A stretch of DNA of 64,000 nucleotides from Pseudomonas sp. TCU-HL1 (GCF_001708505.1 NZ_CP015992.1:4402001-4466000); one strand, 5' to 3'; counted from the first letter of the stretch, positions 53,426-62,411 are shown. Notes: a model not told the origin generated them from the letters alone. Translations and numbers: made by a program.

Positions 53426-55060
53426 CTAGTCGGTCAGCATGCTGCGCAGCGCGCGCTTGTTGACCTTTGTTGCGGACATGGGCCAGGTACCCGGCTCAAC
53501 GAAATGCACAGCCCGAGGGACCTTGAAGTTAGCGATTTTTCCTTTACAGAAAGCGATCAGCTCTTCAGCGTCGACAGTCTTGCCCGGCTTAAGCTCGACG
53601 AAGGCCACCGGCACTTCGTCCAGGCGCGGATCAGGCTTGCCAACCACTTCCGCAATGGCCACGCAGGGATGCTCGCAGAGGTAGGATTCGATCTCGATGG
53701 CTGCGACGTTTTCACCGCCGACCTTGAGCATGTCCTTGAGGCGACCATTGAAAACCAGGCTGCCGTCTTCGGTGCGCAGATACAGGTCGCCGGTATGCAA
53801 CCAGCCATCCTTGTCCAGGGTGTCTGCAGTCTTCTCCGGGTCGCGATAGTAGCCTTCCATTACGCAGAAGCCACGCACCAGAATTTCACCTACTTCGCCG
53901 GGTGCGGCATCGCCTTTTCCGTCAAGGCTGGAAATGCGCACCTCCATACCGACGGCAGGACGGCCCTGGGTGTTGGCGCGCTGTTCTGCCGTTTCGCCTG
54001 CGTCGGTCAGGGCAAAGATACCGGCAGTCTCGGTCATACCGCAGGCCTGGAAAAGTTCAGCGTCGGGAAAGGTCTTCTGAACCTTTTTTACCAGTGCAGG
54101 TGGGCCGATCAGCATAATCTTGCGCAGCGACGCCAGCTTGCCGGCATCAAAATCAGGGTGATCAAGCACGCCTTGCACGATGGCAGGGAACCAAGGCCAG
54201 GCCATGCTCACCCCTTCCCGTTCCATCAAGGTGATGGCCCGCCCGGGCTCGAAGAAGGTATCGGTCAGGTAGGTGCCAAGGGTTCCAATCACGCCGAGGA
54301 AGGGGGCGATCGCTGCAATGTGGAACAGCGGACCTGGGTTCCAGGCAACATGGTGTTCACCTGTGGCAAACCGTGAACGGGCGCGCTGCACTGAGCCGCG
54401 CACAATGGCTTCATGGGTCAGCATGCAACCCTTGGGGTTGGCCGTTGTGCCAGAGGTGTAGACCAACAGTGCCAGATCGCGAATACGCACGCGCAGGCGA
54501 GCCTCATGCACTAGGTTCGCATCGATGCTCTGTGCCAAACGATCGAACTCCGAACGTCCGACAAACCCCTTACGGCACTCGCCCTTCAGCAACACGGTAC
54601 TGCGCAGGCAGGGTACTTCTGGCAGGACCAAGGCTGCTGGGTTCACAGCCTTAGGCAATGAGGGCAATGCATCGCAGAACAGCGCGGTGAAATTGGTGTA
54701 TTCGTTATCGTCCGCAGTGGTCAGCAAAGCGACGAGGTTGGCGTTTTGGATGATATAGCCAATCTCGCTGGCCTTGTGCCGGGCATTGATCGGCACCGCT
54801 ACACAACCGAGCATCACCGCGCCGAGAAAACCTTCAATGAATTCAGGGCAGTTGGCGGACATCAGACCAACATGCTGACCAGGACGAACGCCGAGAGCGA
54901 TAAGACCGCGGGCCACCTGTATGGCGTTGTCACACAGCTGACGGTAGGTGCGCCTTTCCTCAGGGAAAACTATCGCATCCCGCGCTGGCTGCAAATGCGC
55001 CCCTCGTACGATGAGGTCGCCTATTGGGGAAACCTCAAACCATTCTGTTGTTTTTGTCAT
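53426..55060 (-). CDS. Acyl-CoA synthetase (AMP-forming)
   Basis: 544 residues, complete: P-loop-like L-V-Y-T-S-G-T-T-A-N-P-K-G, A8-type motif Y-Y-R-D-P-E-K-T-A-D-T-L-D-K-D-G-W-L-H-T-G-D-L, and the C-terminal lysine region M-S-A-T-K-V-N-K-R. GGAGGA before the ATG. It activates a carboxylic acid with ATP and CoA, presumably the acid released from ring cleavage, feeding the crotonases and carboxylase at 46,658-51,658. First of two genes controlled by operator 7 (55179-55194). The camphor pathway also needs a CoA ligase after the lactone opens. Confidence 0.9.
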   Translation of the reverse strand: MTKTTEWFEVSPIGDLIVRGAHLQPARDAIVFPEERRTYRQLCDNAIQVARGLIALGVRPGQHVGLMSANCPEFIEGFLGAVMLGCVAVPINARHKASEIGYIIQNANLVALLTTADDNEYTNFTALFCDALPSLPKAVNPAALVLPEVPCLRSTVLLKGECRKGFVGRSEFDRLAQSIDANLVHEARLRVRIRDLALLVYTSGTTANPKGCMLTHEAIVRGSVQRARSRFATGEHHVAWNPGPLFHIAAIAPFLGVIGTLGTYLTDTFFEPGRAITLMEREGVSMAWPWFPAIVQGVLDHPDFDAGKLASLRKIMLIGPPALVKKVQKTFPDAELFQACGMTETAGIFALTDAGETAEQRANTQGRPAVGMEVRISSLDGKGDAAPGEVGEILVRGFCVMEGYYRDPEKTADTLDKDGWLHTGDLYLRTEDGSLVFNGRLKDMLKVGGENVAAIEIESYLCEHPCVAIAEVVGKPDPRLDEVPVAFVELKPGKTVDAEELIAFCKGKIANFKVPRAVHFVEPGTWPMSATKVNKRALRSMLTD

Positions 55061-55178
55061 TGAACGTCCTCCGCTACGGACAGAAGGCAGTTGTTACTCT
55101 GGTAGCCCTCTGCACGTTTTTAATTATGTGCACGGCACTGTTTGAATAACAAAAAGATCGCACTGCGCACACTAGAAG

Positions 55179-55194
55179 TCAACACAATCGTTGA
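55179..55194. promoter_or_regulatory. Regulon operator 7: TCAAC-ACAATC-GTTGA
   Basis: Perfect half-sites, 119 bp upstream of the acyl-CoA synthetase start and just beyond the ribH stop. On the minus strand it continues TTGACT, a potential -35. Confidence 0.85.
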
Positions 55195-55349
55195 AAACCA
55201 GCAGATCAGAATTCAGAATTCTGCATTGCAGGCGCATCACAAGTTGTCTGATTCAGCCTGCATTTACAGCCACTGGCAAAGATCAACGGGGGGGCAACTG
55301 AGCGCAGCTCCCACCCTTCAACATCATCTGGCCGTTTTGCCGGAAAGAC

Positions 55350-55832
55350 TTACTTCTCGGCGGCCAACGCAGCCATTAGGCTGACCATTTCCATTGCCGA
55401 CATGGCGGCTTCTTCCCCCTTATTACCGGCTTTGGTGCCGGAGCGCTCGATAGCCTGCTCGATAGAGTCGACCGTCAGCACGCCAAAGACAACGGGGACA
55501 GCAAATTCGAGGGCGAGCTGACCAATGCCCTTGATGCATTCGCCGGCCACATGTTCAAAGTGAGGTGTACCGCCGCGAATCACCCCCCCTAATGCGATGA
55601 TGGCTTCAAACTGCCTGCGCTCGGCGACCTTCTTGACCACCAGCGGGATTTCGAAGGCGCCAGGCACGCGCACGATGGTAATGTCCTTCCCCTTGATACC
55701 GTGACGCTTCAGTGCATCTAGGGCACCGGACAACAGACTTTCCACCACAAAACTGTTAAAGCGCCCCACCACCAGCGCATAACGCCCCTGCACGGATGCC
55801 AAATCACCTTCGATGGTACGAATGGAATACAT
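55350..55832 (-). CDS. ribH: 6,7-dimethyl-8-ribityllumazine synthase
   Basis: 160 residues, normal length. Family residues: R-F-N-S-F-V-V near 24, V-P-G-A-F-E-I-P near 56, [15 protein letters not shown] with the catalytic His near 89, and F-G-V-L-T near 115. It condenses 3,4-dihydroxy-2-butanone-4-phosphate (from RibB) with the ribityl-pyrimidine. It ends the operon LLM copy 2 - flavin reductase - ribE - ribH and is very likely an extra copy beside the housekeeping ribH, since pseudomonads have one in the nusB region. Confidence 0.95.
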   Translation of the reverse strand: MYSIRTIEGDLASVQGRYALVVGRFNSFVVESLLSGALDALKRHGIKGKDITIVRVPGAFEIPLVVKKVAERRQFEAIIALGGVIRGGTPHFEHVAGECIKGIGQLALEFAVPVVFGVLTVDSIEQAIERSGTKAGNKGEEAAMSAMEMVSLMAALAAEK

Positions 55833-55930
55833 CCTTCAGCTCCATAACCCGTAAGTGGCCGCCGGAAAGCTAAATGTCGGCCGCAGCGCTGAATTCGCTT
55901 GGCTTCCAGCCTCTGCCAACTAGATATCAA

Positions 55931-56560
55931 TCATCTACGCCTAGCATCCTTGCCCAGCCTTTCCTGCTTATCGCCAACCAGAAGGCGCTCCACATACCGC
56001 GCAATCAGATCGATTTCGAGGTTGACCTGCTGGCCGACTCGGTAGTCGGACATATTGGTCATTTTCATAGTGTGCGGCACGATATTCAGATCAAAGCAGT
56101 CATCGGCCACCGCATTGACCGTCAAACTGACACCATCCACGGTAATCGAACCTTTCTCCGCGATGTAGCGGGAGAGCGCCGCAGGCGTCTGGATGCGCAT
56201 CAGCCATGAGCGCGCGTCACATGACAACAAAACCACCTTGCCGAGCCCGTCGACATGGCCACTGACCATATGACCACCCAACCGCGAGTTCGCCCTGAGC
56301 GCTTTTTCCAGATTGACGCGAGCGCCCTGCTTCAACCCGGCCAGACTGCTGCGGCTAAGCGTTTCCTGACTGACATCGGCCCAGAAGCCATCCTGCAGCA
56401 GACGGACGACTGTCAGGCAGACACCGTTGACGGCGACACTGTCCCCTAGCCCCAGATCAATCAAATCCAACGTACCGGTCTGAACGAAGATCCTGAGATC
56501 CCCATTGCAGGGCTCGATCGAGCCAATCAAACCAACCGCTTCAATAATTCCGGTAAACAT
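55931..56560 (-). CDS. ribE: Riboflavin synthase, alpha chain
   Basis: 209 residues. Starts with M-F-T-G-I-I-E-A-V-G, and its two homologous barrels are visible: first with V-A-V-N-G-V-C-L-T-V at about 43-52, second with T-V-D-G-V-S-L-T-V-N at about 140-149, and S-R-L-G-G-H-M-V-S-G-H-V-D between. It converts two lumazines to riboflavin. It is placed between the flavin reductase gene and ribH (gaps 103 and 98 bp), an unusual neighbourhood for this housekeeping function. The C-terminus is Arg/Lys-rich (K-D-A-R-R-R). Confidence 0.95.
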   Translation of the reverse strand: MFTGIIEAVGLIGSIEPCNGDLRIFVQTGTLDLIDLGLGDSVAVNGVCLTVVRLLQDGFWADVSQETLSRSSLAGLKQGARVNLEKALRANSRLGGHMVSGHVDGLGKVVLLSCDARSWLMRIQTPAALSRYIAEKGSITVDGVSLTVNAVADDCFDLNIVPHTMKMTNMSDYRVGQQVNLEIDLIARYVERLLVGDKQERLGKDARRR

Positions 56561-56663
56561 CTATGCACCTAGATGGCCCGACTCAAGCGACCTACCCGCA
56601 ACCTTGCCTAGGTTCGGCCGAGCCTTGCGCATAACCGACTTGCAGCAGCTTGCCAATTCCGAG

Positions 56664-57176
56664 TTACAGAGATGCAAAGCCACCATATCCGCCACGGTAG
56701 AAGAGCAGTGCAGAACCTTCGGACTCGATCTGCAACTCACGCACAGCACCAATGACGATATAGTGATCACCTGCGTCCTGAACGGAATGTAGGTCACAAT
56801 CGATCCACGCCACCACGCCCTCAAGGATCGGGGAGCCATTGTCTGACAGCTGGTATGCCAGTCCAGCAAACTTGTCTTCCGCCTTGGAGGCAAAGCGTTT
56901 ACAGACACCCAGTTGCTGATCGCTTAGCACATTGACGCAGAACTTGCCGGCACTCTCAATCTTCGGCCAACTGGTGGAACTGCGGTCGGGCAGAAAGGCC
57001 ACCAACGGCGGATTAAGTGAAACCGAGGTGAAAGACCCAACTGCCATACCCGACACCCTGCCGTCCCGATCCATCGCGGTAATGGCACATACGCCGGTGG
57101 GATATTGGCCCAGAACGGTTCTGAACCATTGCGGGTCGATCACGTCTCGTACTATCTCTGTCGCGACTTCAGTCAT
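56664..57176 (-). CDS. NAD(P)H:flavin reductase of two-component monooxygenases
   Basis: 170 residues, flavin-reductase-like split-barrel domain (HpaC/DszD type): F-R-T-V-L-G-Q-Y-P-T-G-V-C-A-I-T near 18-33, G-M-A-V-G-S-F-T-S-V-S-L-N-P-P-L-V near 43-59, and a C-terminal G-D-H-Y-I-V-I-G-A-V-R-E-L. It should supply FMNH2 to the luciferase-like monooxygenases of the region, which have no reductase of their own. It lies 130 bp after LLM copy 2 and is encoded in the same operator-8 operon as ribE and ribH. Confidence 0.9.
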   Translation of the reverse strand: MTEVATEIVRDVIDPQWFRTVLGQYPTGVCAITAMDRDGRVSGMAVGSFTSVSLNPPLVAFLPDRSSTSWPKIESAGKFCVNVLSDQQLGVCKRFASKAEDKFAGLAYQLSDNGSPILEGVVAWIDCDLHSVQDAGDHYIVIGAVRELQIESEGSALLFYRGGYGGFASL

Positions 57177-57306
57177 GATGCATCTCCAGATAAATTCGCG
57201 TGGCGTTCACTCCTGATACCTTCACTGCATCTCAGGTTGATCAGGTGATGACGTTTGAAGCAGGGAGGACTGGTGCCGACCTGCTCCAATGGTGCTCTAG
57301 CTGGCG

Positions 57307-58461
57307 TTAAACCAGCGTCCCTTCGGCATCCTTGGTCGCGAACCGAGGGGCCACCAGGCTGGCAAACTTCTCCAACTCTTCATTGTTCTGCTCCGGGTCC
57401 AGGTGGCCCTGGCCAAACATCAGGAACAGTTCGTTGAAGCCCAGGCGGTCATGCGCGCGGCCGATCTGCTCGGCGATGTCGTCAGCCGAGCCGATCAGCA
57501 CGTTCGGCATTTTCTGGCCGAACGGGATGAACCACTTGTCCCAGAACCACTTGTGCTCAGCCATCAACTGCTTGGCCTTGTCCTTGTCATCGGTCAGCAT
57601 CAGGAAACCACCCCAGGCGGCAACATCCTCGCGGGCAACTTCGCGCTCATGCTGGCGGGCGGTATCGGCATAGCGGTTCCACAGGGCATCGCAGAAGTCC
57701 AGGTCGGCAGCCAGCACGATCGGCTTGCCGCCTTCCCGTGCCCACATGTCGACGGTGCGCATGCTGCCGGCAAAGCCGCCGTAAATCTTCGGGTGGGGAT
57801 TCTGGTAGCACTTCGGCGCAATCCCGATCTGGCGCACGATGCCATCGGCATCCATGCCCTTGCCCATGCTGGCATAGGCCGGGTGACCGGCAGAGCCGCC
57901 ATTTGGCGGGAACTCCCAGTGCTTGCCCTTGTGGCTGAACACGTCGTTGGCCCAGGCCTTCTTGATGACCTGCAGCGACTCCTCGAAGACTTCGCGGTTC
58001 AGCGCATCCTGCTCATCGCGGGCCTTGGCGTTGTCCGGCGTAGTGGCGCTGACCCCCGGACGCGCGGCATAGGAGTCGACCCAGCGCGCATGGTAACCAC
58101 GGGTGAAACCGACCATCAGCCGCCCTTGGAGCATATGGTCAAGGGTGGCGATTTCTTCGGCGATGCGCACCGGGTTATGGGTCGGCAGGGTGTACCCCAT
58201 GATGCCGGCCTTCATCCGCTTGGAATGCAGGCCCACATAGAGGCTGAACATGCCGGGATGGTTGTTGATCTCAAAACCCTCGATCTGCAGGTGATGCTCA
58301 GGTTGGCAGTAGCCTGCGTAGCCAAGCTCATCCGCCAGACGCACGTAATCGCGCACCTCGGATAGAAAGCGCTGATACAGCTCAGGGCGCTGACCGGCCA
58401 TGCCCGCTTCCAGCTCATAACGACGACCGATCACACCTGTTTGCATCAAATGAAACTTCAT
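57307..58461 (-). CDS. Luciferase-like flavin monooxygenase, third type, copy 2
   Basis: 384 residues, protein sequence identical to copy 1 at 36630-37784. The nucleotide identity runs from 57307 to 58467 (offset 20,677), i.e. from the last base of the stop codon to 6 bp before the start. Both sides then differ completely, including the ribosome-binding site (AGGAGGTGG here). An upstream in-frame ATG at 58491 lies in unshared sequence and is not likely. In this copy the gene leads flavin reductase, ribE and ribH. Operator 8 is upstream. Confidence 0.87.
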   Translation of the reverse strand: MKFHLMQTGVIGRRYELEAGMAGQRPELYQRFLSEVRDYVRLADELGYAGYCQPEHHLQIEGFEINNHPGMFSLYVGLHSKRMKAGIMGYTLPTHNPVRIAEEIATLDHMLQGRLMVGFTRGYHARWVDSYAARPGVSATTPDNAKARDEQDALNREVFEESLQVIKKAWANDVFSHKGKHWEFPPNGGSAGHPAYASMGKGMDADGIVRQIGIAPKCYQNPHPKIYGGFAGSMRTVDMWAREGGKPIVLAADLDFCDALWNRYADTARQHEREVAREDVAAWGGFLMLTDDKDKAKQLMAEHKWFWDKWFIPFGQKMPNVLIGSADDIAEQIGRAHDRLGFNELFLMFGQGHLDPEQNNEELEKFASLVAPRFATKDAEGTLV

Positions 58462-58515
58462 TGGGCCACCTCCTGTTCGTTGGTTTAGCAAAACTAATCA
58501 GCTCCGAACCATCTG

Positions 58516-58531
58516 TCAACACAAATGTTGA
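58516..58531. promoter_or_regulatory. Regulon operator 8: TCAAC-ACAAAT-GTTGA
   Basis: Perfect half-sites, 55 bp upstream of LLM copy 2. The minus strand gives TTGACA directly after it, followed at 17 bases by TAGTTT. Confidence 0.85.
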
Positions 58532-58738
58532 TAAACTGGACGAAGCAATAAGCGGCAACCTGAGTCGCCAACCATGAAATCAATAACTTATTGATTTAAA
58601 TCAAATAACCCTGGGGGGTCGGCGCAGAAGGCCCGAAGTGGCATATCGCAGATTCCGGGCGCGAAGGAACATCGCACACAGCGATGCGGCGTAAGCTGTA
58701 GGCGCGCACGGATCAACCGATGACAATAGGGTCCGGGA

Positions 58739-59341
58739 TCACTTCAATTTGAGATGGGAGAGCATATGCCCCAACTTGATTGCCTTGGTTTGCAGGTAAT
58801 GTGCATTGCAGGGAGTCAGGTCTGACTGCAACTTGACCCTCTCTACAACGGTGATGCCGTCATGCCTCAGGGCATCCACCTTCCGTGGGTTGTTCGTCAT
58901 CAGGCGCACAGACTCAATGCCAAAATGACCGAGCATCTGTGCACCAATCAGGTAGTTGCGCATGTCCGCTTCGAATCCCAGTTGCTCATTGGCCTCGACA
59001 GTGTCGGCCCCCTGATCCTGGAGTTCGTAGGCCCGGAGCTTGTTGATCAAACCAATGCCCCGCCCTTCCTGGCGCAGGTAGAGCAAAATGCCTCGCCCTT
59101 TCTCAGCAATCAGTTTCAGCGCGATATTCAACTGCGATCCACAATCGCAGCGCTGACTGAACAACGCATCTCCAGTCAGACACTCGGAGTGCACCCGGCA
59201 CAGGATAGGCTCGCCGGAACGGACATCGCCTAGGGTAAGGGCAACATGCTCCTTGCCGGTCTCGGGGTCTTCAAACCCGTGAATATCAAAAGTCGCAAAG
59301 GGCGTTGGCAGACGCGTGGATACCGCATACTTCAAGCTCAT
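58739..59341 (-). CDS. ribA: GTP cyclohydrolase II
   Basis: 200 residues from the ATG at 59341 (GGGAG seven bases ahead); the frame is open to 59398 without need. The zinc ligands Cys54, Cys65 and Cys67 lie in [25 protein letters not shown] near 92 and N-N-P-R-K near 148 are also present, so the enzyme is complete. It starts riboflavin synthesis from GTP. It follows ribBA by 140 bp on the same strand and supplies the activity that the degenerate second half of that protein lacks. Confidence 0.95.
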   Translation of the reverse strand: MSLKYAVSTRLPTPFATFDIHGFEDPETGKEHVALTLGDVRSGEPILCRVHSECLTGDALFSQRCDCGSQLNIALKLIAEKGRGILLYLRQEGRGIGLINKLRAYELQDQGADTVEANEQLGFEADMRNYLIGAQMLGHFGIESVRLMTNNPRKVDALRHDGITVVERVKLQSDLTPCNAHYLQTKAIKLGHMLSHLKLK

Positions 59342-59481
59342 TTCGTGCTCCCGATATGTCCAGTCATCATCAACGCCCCCTTTCTTGCGCAGCACCACGC
59401 CCTGGACAACGGCTCAGTTGCTACCTTGCAGCAATGGCTGATAATTGGCCCAGGCTTGGCAACCTGGGCGCCAGAGAAGAA

Positions 59482-60585
59482 TCAGCTGCAGACGACGTAT
59501 TCCGAAACCTGCAAGTTGAATCCGGAGATACCGTGATATTTGGCCGGCCCCGCCATCAGTCGCATATCACCCAGGCCAAGGTCGCGAAGAATTTGCGAAC
59601 CCACACCAATCATCAGAGGATCACCATCTGCCGACGCTCGAGGCAGCTTGGATTTGCCGTTCAGGGCATCTATTTTGTGTTTCATGTCGGCGGAGGTCTC
59701 GGTACCAGCTAGAAGCACCAGCACCCCTTTCTTCTCCGCAGCAATGCGCGCAAGGCAGCGCTGTATATTCCAGCCGCTGCTGCCGGGAATCTGGATGCCG
59801 AGTAGATCGCGGAGGCAAACCGACTGCTGCACCCGAACCAGCGTGGGCGAGCCATCCAGTTCTCCCAGGGTCAGGGCTAGATGGATATCCCCATTAATAC
59901 GGTCTCGATAGGAAAGCATCATGAACTGACCATGATCGGTCATCACCGACTGCTGCCCCAGCCGCTCAACGGTCGTTTCATGGACGGCCCGGTAATGGAT
60001 CAGATCGGCAATGGTACCGATCCGGAGCCCGTGTTCCTTGGCAAACTCGATCAGCTCGGGCAGGCGTGCCATGGAGCCGTCTTCGTTCATCACCTCACAG
60101 ATCACACCGGTTTCGTTCAGACCAGCCAGCCTGGCGAGATCGCAGGAGGCTTCTGTATGCCCGGCTCGTACCAGCACACCACCCGGCTCCGCGACAAGCG
60201 GAAAAATATGCCCAGGCTGGACAACGTCCTCTGCCCGCGCGTTGGGCGCCGCTGCGGCCTGAACGGTTAGAGCTCGATCCGCGGCGGAGATCCCCGTGGT
60301 GACCCCCGCCGCCGCCTCGATCGAGGTGGTGAACTTGGTGCCGAACCCTGACCCGTTGCGTTCGACCATCAGCCGCAACCCCAAGCGCTCGGCCTGGGAC
60401 TTGCTCATTGGCATGCAAATCAGACCGCGGGCAAAACGGGCCATGAAGTTGATGTGCTCAGCCTTCACATGCTGAGCAGCCATGACGAGGTCGCCCTCGT
60501 TTTCGCGATCCTCATCGTCAATCAATACGACCATTTTACCGAGGCGGATGTCTTCGATGATGTCTTCAATCTTGTCTAACTGCAT
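59482..60585 (-). CDS. ribBA: 3,4-dihydroxy-2-butanone-4-phosphate synthase with degenerate RibA-like domain
   Basis: 367 residues. N-terminal RibB domain (1-about 205) is complete: D-D-E-D-R-E-N-E-G-D-L near 23-33, F-T-T-S-I-E-A, and R-A-G-H-T-E-A-S near 145. The C-terminal half (about 208-367) has the RibA fold but not its active site: the zinc triad C-x10-C-x-C is replaced by C-L-R-D-L-L-G-I-Q-I-P-G-S-S with no Cys-Asp-Cys. It is therefore RibB plus a pseudo-RibA, a form common in pseudomonads. AAGGGTG precedes the ATG. Second gene after SnoaL B, under operator 9. Confidence 0.92.
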   Translation of the reverse strand: MQLDKIEDIIEDIRLGKMVVLIDDEDRENEGDLVMAAQHVKAEHINFMARFARGLICMPMSKSQAERLGLRLMVERNGSGFGTKFTTSIEAAAGVTTGISAADRALTVQAAAAPNARAEDVVQPGHIFPLVAEPGGVLVRAGHTEASCDLARLAGLNETGVICEVMNEDGSMARLPELIEFAKEHGLRIGTIADLIHYRAVHETTVERLGQQSVMTDHGQFMMLSYRDRINGDIHLALTLGELDGSPTLVRVQQSVCLRDLLGIQIPGSSGWNIQRCLARIAAEKKGVLVLLAGTETSADMKHKIDALNGKSKLPRASADGDPLMIGVGSQILRDLGLGDMRLMAGPAKYHGISGFNLQVSEYVVCS

Positions 60586-60625
60586 AGCTGCACCCTTAAT
60601 GGCCGTTTGATGGGATTCCCCCTAG

Positions 60626-61144
60626 CTACAGGCTTTCCCGGCGTGCCGGCAAATCGGCCGGCTGCGGATCGCTACCCGGCCACCGGACCCGCAGATCGGC
60701 GGTGAGTGAGGTCGCAACCTGCTCCCAAGGCCCCACATGTACTGCCAGCATTTCCCTTTTAGAAAAATGCCATTTGCCGTGCAGACGTTGGTATTTGTCG
60801 TTATAACGCACAGCCCCAAACAGGCTCTGCCCAGCCATGGCAATTTCGAGATGCGCGCCAACCACCCCCGTTGCCGTGTCTTCTCCGGTGAAGGTGATTA
60901 GGCAGTAATGGGGGGTATGGATAGTGACGCCCATGTTCGCTCTGGCACTTCGCAGGAAAGCCATGATGGCGGCCCGATCAGTACCGCCAGTGAACCCGCC
61001 GGCACGGAATACGGCCTCAGGCGTAAAAAGCGCTTCTAAAGTGGCGTAGTCATCATCGTCCGTGGCAACGAAGTAGCGGACCGCCAAATCCTGCAATTCG
61101 GCGCGGTCTTCCAGGGCTTTCAGCCTGCGTTCGATATCCGACAT
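60626..61144 (-). CDS. SnoaL/NTF2-fold protein B
   Basis: 172 residues: R-L-K-A-L-E-D-R-A-E-L-Q-D-L-A-V-R-Y-F, L-E-A-L-F-T-P-E-A-V-F, H-T-P-H-Y-C-L-I, W-H-F-S-K-R. It has the NTF2-like cone fold of ring-isomerising and dehydrating proteins; the substrate is unknown. It is first in the operon with ribBA and ribA, 40 bp before ribBA, and its promoter contains operator 9. It is not closely similar to SnoaL A, C or D beyond the fold. Confidence 0.78.
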   Translation of the reverse strand: MSDIERRLKALEDRAELQDLAVRYFVATDDDDYATLEALFTPEAVFRAGGFTGGTDRAAIMAFLRSARANMGVTIHTPHYCLITFTGEDTATGVVGAHLEIAMAGQSLFGAVRYNDKYQRLHGKWHFSKREMLAVHVGPWEQVATSLTADLRVRWPGSDPQPADLPARRESL

Positions 61145-61197
61145 GGTGCATACCTTCTTGTTGTTTCAGGCAATCGTGCAGCCTTTGTCGACACCAG

Positions 61198-61213
61198 TCA
61201 ACTAAAGAGTTGA
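61198..61213. promoter_or_regulatory. Regulon operator 9: TCAAC-TAAAGA-GTTGA
   Basis: Perfect half-sites, 54 bp upstream of the SnoaL B-ribBA-ribA operon. The minus strand continues TTGACT. Confidence 0.85.
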
Positions 61214-61338
61214 TAAATCCTGTTGACGACAGAACCTCCAGATCCGATCCCCGGGCAACCTCCCATGCGCGGCAGCCAACATGGCGACATCGGAATGAAT
61301 AAATTCCAGCCTCAGCCTGCAGATCCGCGGCCGCATAT

Positions 61339-61354
61339 TCAACACCAAAGTTGA
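61339..61354. promoter_or_regulatory. Regulon operator 10: TCAAC-ACCAAA-GTTGA
   Basis: Perfect half-sites, 59 bp upstream of the reductase start on the plus strand; TTGACT at 61351 is a potential -35, with GACATT 17 bases on. Together with operator 9 it covers both divergent promoters. Confidence 0.85.
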
Positions 61355-61412
61355 CTAAATGACCTTGCCAGCCGACATTCGGAGCAGATGAACAACACCA
61401 GGAGATGCGCAC

Positions 61413-62411
61413 ATGCGAGCAATCATTTGCAGAGAATACGGCCCGGCAGACATGCTGACCCAGGGCGAGATGGACAGTCCGGCCATAGGGCCCGACGACA
61501 TTCGGATCAGGGTCTATGGGGCGGCGATCAACTTTCCGGACAATCTGATCATCCAGGGGAAATACCAAGCCAAGCCTCCGATGCCCTTTGCACCCGGCTT
61601 CGAGATCGCGGGGGAGGTGATTGAAACCGGCACCAATGTCAGCACATTACACCCGGGTGACCACGTCATGGCCCTGACCCGAGACGGCTATGGCGGCTTC
61701 GCCGAAGAGGCTGCGGCCCGGGCCGAACTGGCGGTTCCGGTACCGGAGGGCATGGACTGTATCACCGCATCAGGTTTTTATTCCTCGTACGGCACCAGCT
61801 ACTACGCCCTGGTTCGCCGCGGCCGGATTCAGGCAAAGGAGACCCTGGTTGTGCTTGGCGCTGCGGGCGGCGTGGGCCTGGCAAGTATTGAAATTGCCAA
61901 GGCGCTGGGTGCAACGGTCATCGCCGTCGCCAGCTCTCCCCACAAGCTGGAGACTGCCAGGGCGCACGGCGCCGACCATCTGATTGATTACGGCCGCGAG
62001 GATCTGAAGCAGCGGGTGCTGGAGCTGACCGACGGCCAGGGGGCGGATCTGTGCATGGACACGGTGGGCGGCGAAGCCTTCAACAGTATGTCGCGCTGCA
62101 TGAGACATGACGGCAGGCTGTTGATTGTCGGCTTCGCCAGCGGACAAATTCCGCAGATACCGGCCAACCTGCTGTTGCTGAAAAACTTCCAGGTGGCCGG
62201 CATCTTCTGGTGGCCTGCCGTGCAACGCAATCCAGCGCAGCACCAGGCCAGCTTCAGGCACCTATCGGAACTTTACAGGGCGGGCAAACTGAGGCCGCTG
62301 ATTGCGCAGACCTACCCCTTGGAGAAGACTCCGGATGCCCTCAAGATGGTATTGTCGCGCAACCTGACCGGCAAACTGGTTATTACGCCGACCGCCGAGC
62401 CACGCAACTAG
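61413..62411 (+). CDS. Medium-chain reductase, NADPH:quinone oxidoreductase type
   Basis: 332 residues, AGGAG eight bases before the ATG. Quinone-oxidoreductase-like fold: N-terminal G-P-D-D-I-R-I-R-V-Y-G-A-A-I-N-F-P-D, the V-L-G-A-A-G-G-V-G-L-A nucleotide motif near 148, and D-T-V-G-G-E-A-F near 218. No structural-zinc cysteines, so it is not a zinc alcohol dehydrogenase. It probably reduces an enone or enoyl-CoA double bond with NADPH. Single gene, under operator 10, convergent with SnoaL C. Confidence 0.87.
   Translation: MRAIICREYGPADMLTQGEMDSPAIGPDDIRIRVYGAAINFPDNLIIQGKYQAKPPMPFAPGFEIAGEVIETGTNVSTLHPGDHVMALTRDGYGGFAEEAAARAELAVPVPEGMDCITASGFYSSYGTSYYALVRRGRIQAKETLVVLGAAGGVGLASIEIAKALGATVIAVASSPHKLETARAHGADHLIDYGREDLKQRVLELTDGQGADLCMDTVGGEAFNSMSRCMRHDGRLLIVGFASGQIPQIPANLLLLKNFQVAGIFWWPAVQRNPAQHQASFRHLSELYRAGKLRPLIAQTYPLEKTPDALKMVLSRNLTGKLVITPTAEPRN

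Noticed and set aside
57225..57240. GTTGA before the flavin reductase gene as a twelfth operator
   Set aside because: The other half is CTGCA, not TCAAC; the gene is probably transcribed with LLM copy 2.
57403..58365. Long plus-strand open frame of about 320 codons opposite LLM copy 2, and its twin at 36726-37688
   Set aside because: Antisense to a well-supported gene, with composition typical of the complement of GC-rich codons; identical in both copies only because the gene is duplicated.
36630..58461. Bacterial luciferase (luxAB) operon
   Set aside because: The enzymes share the luciferase fold, but there are no luxCDE fatty-acid reductase genes, and two of the proteins follow diketocamphane monooxygenases.
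55061..61400. FMN riboswitch (RFN element) ahead of the riboflavin genes
   Set aside because: I looked for the conserved AGGGTGAAATTCCCGAC-type core in the leaders of ribH, ribE, ribA, ribBA and SnoaL B and did not see it; control appears to be by operators.
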